Below are positions 1 through 11,805 of a stretch of 64,000 nt of DNA, piece by piece. The stretch comes from Neoarius graeffei (taxonomy: Eukaryota > Chordata > Actinopteri > Siluriformes > Ariidae), in contig NC_083577.1 of the NCBI RefSeq assembly GCF_027579695.1, positions 30,679,198 through 30,743,197 of the forward strand, in the 5' to 3' direction. The notes below the pieces were generated by a model. It worked only from the letters and a program-made list of their open reading frames with translations, was not told where the DNA came from and did no database searches. The first letter of the stretch is position 1. The number at the start of each line of letters is the position of its first letter. The position numbers were made by a program, and so were the translations under genes.

Positions 1-276
1 CCATGTTGTGCATTAGAAGGGGTGTGCATATGTTTTGCATCAAAGGGTTAAACTATTATCATATAATTCAGCCAGTTGAAAAAAAAATTAGTTGTTTTAC
101 TGAAACTAAAAAAATATACCCATAAATATATATGTCTCAAAACTGAAATATGAATATGGCTGAATATAAAAACCCTTTTGTGTTAACTGTTGAAGGAAAA
201 ATAGTATTCCTATTTAGGCTACATGCAGATTACAGTTATAGAATTAATTATCTTAATCATTTTGTTATGTCACCTA

Positions 277-2237
277 GATAATTCACAAAGACCCATGGAT
301 ATCACGAAGAGCATTGCCAAGATGATCGTGAAGGACCTACAACCCCTCTCTGTGGTTGAACAGGAGGGTTTTAAGAGTTTAATCAAGACACTTGATCCCT
401 GCTACAGAATTCCAAGTAGGAAATTTTTCACGGGAGAGAAAATGCCTTCAATGTATGAAGAGTGTCGGTCAAAAATAAGAAAATGTCTGGATGCTGCTGA
501 CAGTGCTGTATTGACCACTGCTATGTGGACATCAAGAGCCACAGAGGCTTATTTAACTGTCACTTGCCATATTATTGATGAAAACTGGCAAATGCAAGCA
601 TATGTGCTAGAAACCAGTAGTTTCTCAGGAAAGCACAGTGCTGATAATATTTGCTCGGAATTAAAAAGAATCATAGATGAATGGGGCATAACTGCCAAAA
701 TTCAGGCTGTGGTCACGGATAATGCTGCCAATGTGGTTGCTGCTGTATACTGAGCAGGTTGGGCACATTATCCATGTTTTGCACACACCCTTAATCTGGT
801 AGTGAAAGACTCCATTAAAACCCTCCCTGAGCTTCTCGACATCCAACACAGATGCGGTGCTATTGTAGCTTTTTTCCATCACAGCACAAAAGCAACAGAG
901 AAGCTCAAAGAAATACAGAAACAATTGAAGTTTCCAGAGCACAAACTGATCCAATCAGTTGAAACACGCTGGAACTCTGTATTTTACATGTTTGAGAGAC
1001 TTTGTGAGCAAAAGGAAGCAGTGACCACCGTACTTTGCCTTCTTGGCAAGAGCTCACTGTGCTTGAGTGAAGAGGATTGGTCCATGGTTCGTCTCTCCCT
1101 TGCTGCCTTGAGACCATTTGAAGAAGTCACGAGGGAGATATCATCTGAAAAACACGTGTCAGTTTCAAAGGTGATCCCCCTGGTAACATTACTTCTTAGA
1201 TCAGCTGCATCTCATGAGGCCCAAGGCAGCAAGCTAGCTGTTGTGCTGTCAGCACAGTGCCAGAACCATTTCAGGAATATTGAAACCCACTATGGTCTCA
1301 GTACCAGCACTTACCTGGACACAAGATTTAAAAACTTTGGGTTCTGGGACATGGCAAATGTTAACACAGTGGAAAAAAACCTCATCTCATCTAGCTGCTT
1401 TATCCTTCTACAGGGTCGCAGGCAAGCTGGAGCCTATCCCAGCTGACTACAGGCGAAAGGCGGGGTACACCCTGGACAAGTCGCCAGGTCATCACAGGGC
1501 TGACACATAGACACAGACAACCATTCACACTCACATTCACACCTACGGTCAATTTAGAGTCACCAGTTAACCTAACCTGCATGTCTTTGGACTGTGGGGG
1601 AAACCGGAGCACCCGGAGGAAACCCACGCGGACACGGGGAGAACATGCAAACTCCGCACAGAAAGGCCCTTGCCGGCCCCGGGGCTCGAACCCAGGACCT
1701 TCTTGCTGTGAGGCGACAGCGCTAACCACTACACCACCGTGCCGCCCGGAAAAAAAACTTGTTGCTGAAACGCAGTCACTGAGCCAGTCCTCAGTCTATT
1801 CAGAATCAGATCCTCAACCTAGCACAAGCTCTGCCACCAGCACTGCCTCAGCAATGGCTCCTGCAACTACCTCACACTACCCTGCATGAGCTCCTCCATC
1901 CCCAGCTGCAGCAAAAGGCAGGATATGGACAGAGTTTGACACTCAAATCCTGGAATCGCAGCAGCATCGCACAGCTGGCACTGATGCGACTATTGAAATG
2001 CGCCGGTACACGGAAGAGAAGCCAATTCCACAGGATGGAGACCCACTTCTTTGGTGGAAAATGAATGAACCTACATTTCCCTCTCTGAGCAAGATTGCAA
2101 AAAAACATCTGCAAGTAATTGCAACATCTGTACCTGCAGAAAGGATTTTCTCTAAGGCGGGACATTTAATAACTCAGAGAAGTGCAATAAAAGGGAAGAA
2201 TGTAAACATGTTACTGTTCCTGAACAAAAACCTTTAA
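277..2237 (+). pseudogene. hAT transposase, ZBED1/ZBED4-like, broken
   Basis: A cut-and-paste transposase of the hAT group. Seen in order: the start of the RNase H-like fold (MWTSRATEAYLTVTCH), VVTDNAANVV, the PCFAHTLNLVV motif, the SVETRWNSVFYM motif, the helical insertion, and near the end the dimerisation motif VPAERIFSKAGHLITQRS. The N-terminal BED zinc finger is missing from the window. The frame stays open over long stretches, but TGA codons interrupt it at 751-753 and 1887-1889, and a 367-bp SINE is inserted after about codon 370. It cannot give a full protein. Related host genes (ZBED1, ZBED4) are domesticated members of the same family; this copy lies between element ends and looks like the transposon itself. 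Confidence 0.9.
1381..1747 (-). mobile_element. tRNA-derived SINE, copy 1, inside the hAT transposase
   Basis: The head carries tRNA-like A and B boxes (TAGTGGTTAGCGCTGTCGCC and GGTTCGAGCCC read on the minus strand). The body is common to all copies in this window and the tail has GAGAT repeats. Target-site duplications GGAAAAAAAC (1371-1380) and GGAAAAAAAAC (1748-1758) flank it. Confidence 0.93.
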
Positions 2238-2350
2238 ATCTGTTATCAACATGGGAACAGAGCCAAAAGGGCACCTCAAGGGATACTTCCTTGGAGGGCT
2301 TTGTGAGCAAAGAGCCAAAGGTTACGAGCCACTTGTAGTTTACACCTGAT

Positions 2351-2615
2351 TTGCACTACTGACTTTATTTTTCACACATATTTGTGTGCAATGGAAGTTT
2401 TTTTTGTTGTTGTTGTGTTGTTTATATTGTTATATTTATTACATTGTTGCTTTTGTTTACTTATTTTGCACTACTGACTTTGTTACTTTATTACTGACTA
2501 TTTTTCACAAATATTTGCGTGCAATGGAAGGTATTTTTTGTGGTGTTGTTGACATTGTTATATTTATATTTTTGTTACATTGTTGCTTTTTTGTTATTTT
2601 GCACTAGTGACTTTT
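2351..2615. repeat. Imperfect tandem repeat, about 120-130 bp units
   Basis: T-rich sequence in which TTGCACTACTGACTTT, TTTTCACA-ATATTTG-GTGCAATGGAAG and TTACATTGTTGCTTTT recur in the same order two to three times. It lies in the 3' untranslated part of the hAT element. No coding signal is seen. Confidence 0.7.
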
Positions 2616-2916
2616 TTCTTAAACAATTTTGTGTAGCAGAAGGTGATAAGGGAATTATTTTATTATTAATATCCTGTTACATTGTTTTATATTGTTGTAG
2701 TTAGTTAATAAAGAACATTTTTATTTGCCTAAAATCTTTGTCCTGTGTTTTATCATACTCATAATCAACTAAAAAAGGCAAAATCACAAAATTATTCAAT
2801 GATCATAACATTTCAAGTAAAAAGTATCGGTATCGGCAATACTAGCCCTGTATTTACTTGGTATCGGATTGATACCCAAATTCCCAGTATCGCCCACCCC
2901 TAACAAACAGTTTAAG

Positions 2917-3204
2917 GTGGGTGGAGCACAGAAGCACGGCAGGCCAGAACTGAGTTCTCATAAACTCTTTTATTTTAGCTTTTAAGCTGTTACTTTCCCA
3001 GTCACACGCACGCGCACACACAAGTGTTCTGGTTGGGGAGAGAGCTCCCTTTCTCTGCTCTCTCTCTCCTTTTATAGGGCGCGGTCACTGGGGAAGACAC
3101 ACAAACACAGGTTAACTCACATCAGGTGCAATGATTCTGCCACTTACCTTCCCTGACTCCGCCCTCCATTCACAGACCACTGCTTGACCACGCCCCCACT
3201 GCCA
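2917..3204 (-). mobile_element. Probable solo LTR, Ty3/gypsy-like, copy A
   Basis: Read on the minus strand it begins TGGCAGTGGGGGCGTGG, has a TATAAAAGG box in the middle, a polyadenylation word AATAAAAG further on, and ends near GTGCTCCACCCA, as a U3-R-U5 LTR would. A second copy lies at 57385-57668. No internal retroelement region and no clear target duplication are seen. A fossil; the family is inferred from layout alone. Confidence 0.6.
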
Positions 3205-3563
3205 GCTGAATCTTGTTATTTGCTAAAATCCAGGAGTTTCTGAGGACATCAAGACATGTGGCCCCTTATTTTAACTCAAGCTGTGTATATATTGTAAAAA
3301 AGGTATCACAGCAAAAGCAGATTAAAAATAGTTGTTTCAACATTTAAATTAGTAGTTGCTAGATGTTTTGAAATATCAAGCCTTTTACTTGAAATATTGT
3401 TATTTCAGATGAATTGATGAAATGTATTAACATTTGATGTGAATATGCAAATCATATAACTATTAATATTATAAATGTTTGCATGAGATTGCATGAGAGA
3501 CAACCATTTTAACTTGTAATTTAAATTTTTTTTCGAGCCCTAAGGGGGGGTTCACCCCCCTTT

Positions 3564-3567
<4 letters not shown>
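3205..3567. other. No gene seen
   Basis: AT-rich sequence between the solo LTR and a CA microsatellite. I recognise no repeat family or coding signal in it. A short G-run/C-run foldback lies at about 3542-3560. Confidence 0.6.

Positions 3568-3600
<33 letters not shown>
3568..3600. repeat. (AC)n microsatellite
   Basis: An uninterrupted AC dinucleotide run. It sits where the left terminus of the neighbouring Tc1 element should be. Confidence 0.97.
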
Positions 3601-3603
<3 letters not shown>

Positions 3604-3609
3604 TGGCTG

Positions 3610-4874
3610 CGCAATGCACGTCTGACTTTGTCAGACTTTACAGGTTTTTGAAAATTTTATACTTGCACCCATGTTTCTGTGGGTGAAAGATCTGGACTGC
3701 AGGCCTGGCCAGTTCAGTACCTGGACCCTTCTTCTACGCAGCCATGATGCTGTAATTGATGCAGTATGTGGTTTGGCATTGTCATGTTGGAAAATGCAAC
3801 GTCTTCCCTGAAAGAGACGTCGTCTGGATGGGAGCATATGTTGCTCTAGAACCTGGATATACCTTTCAGCATCGATGGTGTCTTTCCAGATGTGTAAGCT
3901 GCCCATGCCACACGCACTAATGCAACCCCATACCATCAGAGATGCAGGCTTCTGAACTGAGCGCTGATAACAACTTGGGTCGTCCTTCTCCTCTTTAGTC
4001 TGAATGACACGGCGTCCCTGATTTCCATAAAGAACTTCAAATTTTGATTTGTCTGACCACAGAACAGTTTTCCACTTTGCCACAGTCCATTTTAAACGAG
4101 CCTTGGCCCAGAGAAGACGTCTGCGCTTCTGGATCATGTTTAGATACAGCTTCTTCTTTGAACTGTAGAGTTTTAGCTGGCAGCGGCGGATGGCACGGTG
4201 AATTGTGTTCGCAGATCATGTTCTCTGGAAATATTCCTGAGCCCATTTTGTGATTTCCAATACAGAAGCATGCCTGTATGTGATGCAGTGCCGTCTAAGG
4301 GCCCGAAGATCATGGGCACCCAGTATGGTTTTCCGGCCTTGACCCTTACGCACAGAGATTCTTCCAGATTCTCTGAATCTTTTGATGATATTATGCACTG
4401 TAGATGATGATATGTTCAAACTCTTTGCAATTTTACACTGTCAAACTCCTTTCTGATATTGCTCCACTATTTGTCGGCGCAGAATCGGGGGACTGGTGAT
4501 CCTCTTCCCATCTTTACTTCTGAGAGCCGCTGCCACTCCAAGATGCTCTTTTTATACCCAGTCATGTTAATGACCTATTGCCAATTGACCTAATGAGTTG
4601 CAATTTGGTCCTCCAGCTGTTCCTTTTTTGTACCTTTAACTTTTCCAGCCTCTTATTGCCCCGTCCCAACTTTTTTGAGATGTGTTGCTGTCATGAAATT
4701 TCAAATGAGCCAATATTTGGCATGAAATTTCAAAATGTCTCACTTTCGACATTTGATATGTTGTCTGTGTTCTATTGTGAATACAATATCAGTTTTTGAG
4801 ATTTGTAAATTATTGCATTCCGTTTTTATTTACAATTTGTACTTTGTCCCAACTTTTTTGGAATCGGGGTTGTA
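3610..4874 (-). mobile_element. Tc1/mariner transposon, decayed
   Basis: The right end (the 5' end on the minus strand) carries the known fish Tc1 terminus GTCCCAACTTTTTTGGAAT followed by CGGGGTTGTA, next to a TA. The left terminus is not recognised and may have been lost at the microsatellite. A broken transposase fills 3631-4419. The family is recognised by both terminus and protein. Confidence 0.88.
3631..4419 (-). pseudogene. Tc1-type transposase, broken
   Basis: A DD34E transposase. The N-terminal paired-like helix-turn-helix part is at 4216-4419 (SSTVHNIIKRFRESGRI, then GRKTILGAHD). The catalytic part follows in another frame at 3631-4137 with [15 protein letters not shown] (an Asp-containing motif), [12 protein letters not shown] and the second aspartate in [12 protein letters not shown]. 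After VQVLNWP the frame moves away from the expected CSPDLSPIENVW, so the block with the catalytic Glu is read only as a shifted SFTHRNMG. There are at least two frame breaks. Not functional. Confidence 0.9.
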
Positions 4875-5599
4875 TATGACTTTCATGTATGTGTTGGAAA
4901 GTTTTGACCAAGTGTTGTAATATAGAAATTTACACTTTAATTTGTTTGTTGTTTATCTAATACAAAGGACTTGTATTCCATCAACACATCTGCCTCAAAT
5001 GTTCTGCTTTAAAAAGTGAGTTTCAGTAGCTTTCAATGTTGATCACAGTTAACTAGGTTTACCAGTTGTGAGAGGAACACAAAACAATGCAACTTTACCA
5101 TGACTATTTCTAGGAAAAGAGTTACTATTAGTTAAATAATGATGACATAGTGCACAATGTATGCCATTAATTGCATTATAACTTTTTGCACATTTGTGTG
5201 CGCAATGCTTCAAGCATTTGTTGCTATTTGAAGAAGCAATTCAAATAAATATTGTTGAAGAAGATACTGTGCTTGATTTCATTTAGTGTAAATGCTTTGT
5301 CTTATTTTAAGACAGAAAACCTAAAAACAATTCTTGAATTCAGACTATTCATCTTGTTTAGTTGCTCCTGTTTTAAGATATTTTCTTTCAAAATTAGAAA
5401 GAAACAACAATCAAAGAAGCACTTACAGGCTAATTTTGAGTTTATTTAACTTAATGAAGAGCTTGAAATGAGTGTTTAAGCACTTGTTTTAAGATATTTC
5501 TCACTTGCCTAATGCCTATATATTTTCTCTTATTTCAAGAAATCTTACCAAGTGTAATTATCTTACTGCACTGGCAGATTATTTCACTTGATTATAGTC
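4875..5599. other. No gene seen; AT-rich
   Basis: About 700 bp of AT-rich sequence with TTTTAAGATATTTC-type words, possibly old MITE material. I recognise no family with confidence and see no coding signal. Confidence 0.5.
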
Positions 5600-5984
5600 C
5601 ATATGCAGGGCTCGACATTAACGCTTGTCCGGGACAAGTGATACTTTACGTCGGACAAGTTCATCGTCTCAGTTATTTGTCCGATCGGACAAGTGCCAAA
5701 ATACGCCGATATTCGGGTTACATATCAAATTTATCAGTTTATTCACATGATTTCCGAAGCATCTCACTCGACATATTGTTTTGATAAATCGCCGGATGTT
5801 TCTGTTCGGAAAGAGCGATGTGCGCATGCGCAATATTCCACTTGCGAGCACTTGCATGTGACGTCACAGCTGATCCAGATTGTGACAGACGCCATCTTGT
5901 AGGTCAAACGCCATATTCCGCCTTCTACTTCTACTTCTGCTTTTACTTCTACCTTTTCTTCTGGAAAACCCTACTATATACAAT

Positions 5985-6395
5985 TCTACTACAATGGCTG
6001 CGGCTACAAGCTCTCCCTACCTGTGCACGTTTTTTATGTTTTTTGTGTGTTGTTTGTCTGTACCGGACTTCAATATCCACTACAACCGTATGGACTTACT
6101 GGACATTGGTTTCCAGCAGAAAATGACGGTTTGTAGCGATTTCCATCGCATGCACAACATTCCGGACGAGATAGCGAGACCAGCGGGGTCTCCGTGGATT
6201 GTTATCGGAAGCAAAGCGAAGGAGGCGGCGCCGGGAGCGGAAGCAAAAGCGAGGCTGCAGAGCCGGCCTGTTGACTAAGCTCAGAAAACAGCCACTCAAA
6301 CCTCCACTGCTAAGCCTCTCTCTCTCCAACGCCAGATCCATGTAAACAAGACGGACGATTTGGAATTAGAGCTGGGATTACCTTATTCTATTCTA
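5985..6395 (+). pseudogene. LINE 5' coding fragment
   Basis: Read across frames, the stretch resembles the opening of a fish non-LTR retrotransposon ORF2: an arginine-rich RKQKRGCRAGLL-like segment, then a LSLSNARSM-like segment that normally precedes the endonuclease. It stops before any catalytic motif. It is a short piece captured in the host transposon. The clade is not resolved; the identification is from memory of fish LINE proteins. Confidence 0.55.
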
Positions 6396-6450
6396 TAATC
6401 GGCTGGTCAGTGCATCTAGTATCAGTACTAGTAATACTTAAGTGACTTAC

Positions 6451-6839
6451 CTGTCCAATGAGGATTCTTGTTTACAAGATGCCACATCTGAGTCGCTGAC
6501 AAATCCTGAATTTCTGTAAAGATAACTGTCCAGAGATTTATAAGCACGCAGTGCTTCACCACTGAACAGCGAGGGAAAGTTAATGAGGTAATTATACACG
6601 TCTGGGTATTCCGCTGGCAGTTCAAAATCCACTGACACGGTCGTGAAAACGCCATCCGGTAAGCCATAAGGGTCACTAATCTGTTGATCGTTTATTTTAG
6701 ACATATATCTAGTTATCTGTTCATTAGAAAAATGAGCCGTGTAGTCTGTCGGTTGAAATTGATCCATTCTGTACACGAGTGCAGGAGTATCCAGCGGTGT
6801 TTTTACCGACAAGATGGCGGTTGTGTACTTTCCGGTCAC
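6451..6839 (-). pseudogene. First exon of a YqaJ/SWIM-type transposon gene
   Basis: The minus-strand frame reads MDQFQPTDYTAHFSN from about 6767, then LPAEYPDVYNYLINFPS and LRAYKSLDSYLY. These resemble the N-terminal motifs (DIYNYLI...LKAYKSL-AYNY) of a protein family abundant in fish transposons, whose later exons carry SWIM-like zinc and YqaJ recombinase-type nuclease domains. The exon ends in a good splice donor (GACAG|GTAAGT, donor at 6450-6449). No later exon is seen before the element end, so the gene is truncated. The family assignment is from remembered fish proteins. Confidence 0.6.
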
Positions 6840-7904
6840 GTGACTGCAAGAGCTCTATACCGGTTGGCCAATGGGGTCAGAACACGCAGAACTCAAGGGT
6901 TGATAGATGAAGATGAATAGAAACTTTATTTGTATCCATTCATCTGTGAGTCAATAGAGGTGTGGAGGTTTTCATAACAAGATATATTATCTTGTCATTT
7001 GATAACTAGATTTCAGTGTATAATAATCAGTGATTTACAGTATTAATCAGTCAATTTTGTTATCAGTTGCTTTTATTTGTAGCATTGTTGTTTTGTTTCT
7101 CTTGTCCAAACTAGTGATATCTCATCAAGTCATAAATTTTATGATAATGTTACTTTTTGTGATATTTGTTACTGGACTGCAGAGTACTGATCTGTGTATA
7201 CTAGTAGATAATGATTAGTGTTTCTGGATCTCATAGTATAGTTATTTTGTTCTTAAATTTTTATATGTTCATAATTTCTACTCTATTGGAATATACTGCT
7301 TCTGAACTTCAGCATAATAATTGGTGAATTATGGTATCAGTCTGTTTTACTATATTTTTGAACTTTTGCCTCATATCAAGTATTGATTACTTTTGATTCA
7401 TAGATATTATGCATATGTTGTGAATTCGGAAACAAATGCAATAAAGATTGTTGGGTTAGAAATAGTTTATTTGTGTTTTTTTTTTCTCAAATATTTCTTT
7501 GGACAAGTCAACTTCACATTCGGACAAGTACATTTCCTTTCAACTTGCCCGACAGGACAAGTGGTTTCAAAAGTTAATGTAGAGCCCTGCATATGTTCTC
7601 AAATTTATTATGTTTTTCCTTATATTATGGAATCAATTTTGTGCCAAAATGTTCATACAATACTTTTGAAATATCAAACAAAAACGACAAATCAAAATAC
7701 AAAAAAACAAAAAAAAAGTCAATTTTTTTAGACTGGCAAACAAATTATTCGTGTAATCGTGCAAAATATCAGTCTATTACTCTTCAGAAACCTTTTATTT
7801 TTGTTCCGCGTCTTTCTCAGTTTTGTTTGACGTAATTTATTTTGGTTGCGATTCCAGCTTTCTCGTTTGCGCTCCCTGACTTTTTGCTTGCAGTTTTGGC
7901 ACAA

Positions 7905-8284
7905 GGGCGGCACGGTGGTGTAGTGGTTAGCGCTGTCGCCTCACAGCAAGAAGGTCCTGGGTTCGAGCCCCGGGGCCGGCGAGGGCCTTTCTGTGTGGAG
8001 TTTGCATGTTCTCCCCGTGTCCGCGTGGGTTTCCTCCGGGTGCTCCGGTTTCCCCCACAGTCCAAAGACATGCAGGTTAGGTTAACTGGTGACTCTAAAT
8101 TGACCATAGGTGTGAATGTGAGTGTGAATGGTTGTCTGTGTCTATGTGTCAGCCCTGCGATGACCTGGCGACTTGTCCAGGGTGTACCCCGCCTTTCGCC
8201 CATAGTCAGCTGGGATAGGCTCCAGCTTGCCTGCGACCCTGTAGAAGGATAAAGCGGCTAGAGATAATGAGATGAGATGAGATG
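7905..8284 (+). mobile_element. tRNA-derived SINE, copy 2, full length
   Basis: Full-length copy with intact A box, B box (GGTTCGAGCCC), conserved body and a (GAGAT)n tail. A perfect 13-bp target duplication AGTTTTGGCACAA flanks it at 7892-7904 and 8285-8297. Little decayed. Confidence 0.96.
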
Positions 8285-8297
8285 AGTTTTGGCACAA

Positions 8298-9005
8298 ACT
8301 TCACGTGTGGGTGGGCTGTCCAGGAATGCATTCCCATTGGCTAACTTGTGTTTGACTGACAGCTGCGCTCAGCCATTCCCTACTCGGATTCTGGCGGACT
8401 GTTTGACGAGTGACTGATCCATTGACGGTAAACAAGGATCGAGTGGAAATCAGTGGCGACTATGATATTCAAAATACACTCACGAGTAATCTTTCACTTA
8501 AAACCTCAAAACTCTATCAAGATCAATCACTTTCCAGATAATTCACTTGTAAACTTTCACTTAAAACTTTCAAGCATAAATTCAAAATAGCACTAAGACA
8601 CTACCACACTATTCAAACACACTCACCAAACAAATTCTCTGTCATGCAAAATTTCACTAAACACTTTAGAAGTTGTACAGTTTGTTTCTGAAATGGTATG
8701 GAAGACTAGTTTTATTTCACACTCAAATGTCCATTATATTCTGATTTAAGGTAACTTTACCTTAAAATGTGTAACTGGCTGGTCGAACATTTGCTTATCC
8801 ATGGAAATTAATTCTCCCATGCAACCTGGTATCTGCATTCATATTTTTGCCGTTTGGTATTGGGTTTAGTGGCTATGATGAATGACTGCTTGTAAAAAAT
8901 GTCAGACAGCCTGGGTGGATCCTACATTACGGAAGTGACTGTCGTTCTGTTCATTGATTGGTTAAAATTCAGTTGACGTCAGCAGTGTTTCTCATACGAT
9001 TCTGA
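8298..9005. other. No gene seen
   Basis: Mixed sequence with a CCATTGGCTAACTTG word and AT-rich stretches. No recognised family, and no coding signal until the hAT remnant that follows. Confidence 0.5.
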
Positions 9006-9449
9006 TTGGACATAATCAGGAGTATTTTTAACTTGGCGGTAGGGATTTCCCAAAACCGGGAGATTATCCAGTTTTTAACAAATATGATCAGGAGGAGGGA
9101 GACGGAGGCTAAAATCGGGAGCCTCCCGCTGAAATCGGGAGGGTTGGCAGCTACATGTTTGCCGTGCTCTGATTTTCTTTTATTGACCAGGAAAATAATA
9201 GATGTATATTGGGGAAAGGTCTTCGATGTAAAAACTGTTCTGGGTGTTGCCAGGTTTCCAATGCTGAAACAACTTTTTACTGCTTTGCTGTGCCTCCCAC
9301 ATAACAATGCAGATAGTGAGAGGGCTTTTTCATTGGTTAGGAAAATTCATACTGAGGACAGAAAAAATATGGCTGCAGACACATTAACTGCATATCTGCA
9401 AATTAAAATGAAGTGTGATGAGGAGCTACAACTGCTACCCAAGCAGTGA
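9006..9449 (+). pseudogene. hAT transposase C-terminal remnant
   Basis: The frame from 9006 is open to a stop at 9449. Its end reads FPMLKQLFTALLCLPHNNADSERAFSLVRKI, then NMAADTLTAYLQIKM: the hAT C-terminal dimerisation motif (...LP-SNA-SER-FSLV-KI...). The upstream part of this frame is not transposase-like. Only the last third of a transposase is present, with no recognisable element ends, so this is a fragment or an old terminal exon. Confidence 0.75.
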
Positions 9450-10249
9450 TATTATAGCTAGTGCCAAATCTGCAACATCTTTGTACAACAAAGAACACTC
9501 CAAAAAGGAATACGATTTAAATTCTTGTTATAAATTGCTGGGAAGATTTTCAATTTAACTTCATAATTTATTAATATTTTCACTTATTCTTGTTTACATG
9601 ATATACTTGATGTGGTTCAGTCATCTTTAGTTGGATCGAACACTGCTTGTGGTGTCAACACTTTTTTCTCAAATGGAACTTTTGCTAACTTTCATTTACT
9701 GTTTGACATTATTATATATAATTAATTACATGTAACCCACTATTTTAATTAACATACCTACTTAGCACTGCTGTTATATTTCAAGTAATTTTCTTTGGTG
9801 GAATGGAATATTGTAGCTGATGTCAACACTTGTCAAATAGAACTTTGTGTAATTTTTATGAACTATTTAATATTAATACATTTTATTTGCAAAATTTACA
9901 TCAATAATTCTGGTATTACTGATACAATGTATATTAAATAAGTTTGTAGTTCAGTCATTCTCTTTAGGAGATAATTGTTTACTTGACTGGACAAATAGTC
10001 CTTTTTAATTCAGTTGTTTTCTCTGGGATCTAAAATGTCTTTTTATTCAGTACATGCTTATTGATCCCTTTAACTTGATGCAGTGTGATAAATAGGCCTA
10101 TTACAATAGGAGTGTATAATGTGGAAAAAACCAATCAGTGCTTTGGATTATATATTGGAATTTTTTCTTGTGTATAAGGGCTCATGGGTGTATGTAAGTG
10201 AAAAGTACAGATTTTGTAAGGGCATGGGGAACTAAAGGTTGACATGTGA
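9450..10249. other. No gene seen; AT-rich
   Basis: About 800 bp rich in A and T, with phrases such as ATGGAACTTT...CTAACTTT repeated loosely. Nothing identifiable. Confidence 0.5.
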
Positions 10250-10381
10250 GATTATTTAAATTTATTTAATTTTATTGATGCATTTTAAATAGTTTTAAAT
10301 AAATTGAGAATTTGATGTCTCATATCTTGAATGTATTTCTATTTGTTAGTGTTTGCTGCTAATCTTGGATGAAATGTTTAG

Positions 10382-10437
<56 letters not shown>

Positions 10438-10800
10438 AACTGTGCAGTGGAGAATTCAAGCTCTAAGTTTCCCTCCACCAGCAGTTTGTGGTTTTGTAAA
10501 GATCAGATGGATTTGTATGTTAATGCTGCATTAGGTGATGATTCACAAGTTCAAATCAATTCTGAGTGAAATAAATTCACTTTGTTCATTCTGATATTAA
10601 ACACTGTTAATCTGCATAATGGGACAATTCAAATATGCACAAATAAATACATCTGTAATCTGTGTAATGTTTATTATTAACAGTTAAAATGTTCATGATG
10701 TGCACAGTTATATATTTGTACAGATGTGTGCAGTGGTTGTTATTTTCATGATTAGTATCAGGGATGTGTTCAGTTTAATGTGTGTGTAAGTGATCACTGA
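10250..10800 (+). repeat. TRIM 3'-flank repeat, copy A
   Basis: Homologous to 17965-18477 and 28170-28564. Shared landmarks in order: GATGCATTTTAAATAG, a GT microsatellite, ACTGTGCAGTGGAG, TTCCCTCCACCAGCAG, GATGGATTTGTATGTTAATG, and at the end GTGTAAGTGATCACTGA. Copy B lies just downstream of the TRIM last exon, so A and C probably mark other, lost TRIM copies. Confidence 0.85.
10385..10436. repeat. (GT)n(GA)n microsatellite
   Basis: A GT run followed by GA repeats, inside the TRIM 3'-flank repeat. The same run, shorter, is in the other two copies. Confidence 0.95.
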
Positions 10801-11805
10801 GAGGATGTGGAAGAGAGAGAGGCAGGTGAGAGAGTCAGTCATTAAAGGTGTTAAAAGCAACAATTTTCTCAATGTTCTCTATCATCATTTAACCGCAAGT
10901 TATATTTAACTCTCATCCATTATCCCTGGCTGCTGTATCATGTGGGTCAAAACATGACAAGATCTGTCTCGTCTCCTTTGACTGAAAACACAAACTCCAA
11001 CTGCCATGATTCTCAAAAGTACCGACCACATCACATTCACAATCACTCGATTTGAATTAATCACTGTGAAATCTCACACTTGGTCTTTAGTCGGGACGTT
11101 AGTGAGCAGCTTATTCTGTGTTTGATATCCTGGTTTGTGATCATTATCGAGTCTCTCCCTGTCTATTTGCTCATCACCTGCACTGTGCCTGCTCGATGGT
11201 TTTTAAGTTCACTTTGTCCTGACAAATTTTCTGCCTCAAAGTGTTTTAATAAAACTAAACATTTTAACCCAACCTGTATATCCAGAACTGCGCACAAGCC
11301 TTTTTTTCCCCACACCTTTAATCTGGATTATATTTGATGTGTAATCACACATACAAGTGACAAGCGTCAATTTCAGTTTTACTTTTCCAGCAGTTTCTTC
11401 GAGATCCAGACTTGTGTGTGTTGTGTAAAAACAAATCATATATAAAACTGTAGTTTGACTTCTCACACACATCTGGACCTTTATCTAATGTTTGGTTAGT
11501 TCAATATTAGTATATTTTATGATTATTTTTTGGAATTAGTTCTTTGGAGGAGGTGGAGTTATACTGTGTGCTTATGTCACATGTGGTGGAAAAAAAAAGT
11601 CTCCTATCTCTGCTCTCCTTGTTTCCTCTGAGAGAGAATTGATACATCCATAAAGATTTTATTTTATGGAAGGATGATGGATGCAGGAGCAAGAAATCAA
11701 GAAGGTATGAAGTCGAGTAGTGAGATGCTTCTTATATCTTGACCCATAAAGCTTATCAAGGCACAGTATTCCAATGTTTTTCCTCAGAAGCCATTGCATG
11801 TACAG
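10801..11805. other. No gene seen
   Basis: About 1 kb with no recognised coding or repeat signal. Confidence 0.5.

Larger units (their letters stand above)
1..2902 (+). mobile_element. hAT DNA transposon, left end outside window
   Basis: The right end is visible: positions 2820-2902 carry repeated GTATCGG/GATACC-type words and finish in TATCGCCCACCCCT, the complement of the fish hAT terminus that normally begins CAGGGGTGGGCGATA. No matching left terminus is seen near position 1, so the element starts before the window. It holds a ZBED1-like transposase on the + strand, a SINE inserted on the opposite strand, and a T-rich 3' region with an imperfect tandem repeat. The call as hAT rests on the transposase and on the terminus. 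Confidence 0.85.
5606..7589. mobile_element. DNA transposon with CAGGGCTCGACATTAA ends and CATATG flanks
   Basis: The left end reads CAGGGCTCGACATTAACGCT. The right end is its near-complement, AAGTTAATGTAGAGCCCTG. CATATG lies directly outside both ends (5600-5605 and 7590-7595). The word GGACAAGT recurs about three times just inside each end, as subterminal transposase-binding repeats would. The terminus looks like hAT (CAG...CTG), but only 6 bp of flank are duplicated instead of 8. Inside are a YqaJ-type gene exon (minus strand), a LINE fragment and AT-rich filler. No transposase is seen, so this copy is non-autonomous. Confidence 0.8.

Noticed and set aside
1400-1729. Conserved protein-like frames of about 100 codons repeated at 1400-1889, 7817-8252, 28828-29200, 58359-58671 and 63110-63370
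   Set aside because: All are readings of the same SINE on either strand.
2386-2704. Hydrophobic frames rich in F, L, Y and V as membrane proteins
   Set aside because: They are translations of a T-rich tandem repeat.
7905-8284. tRNA gene suggested by A and B boxes
   Set aside because: The boxes belong to the head of a SINE that recurs seven times with target duplications; no complete tRNA cloverleaf or terminator follows.
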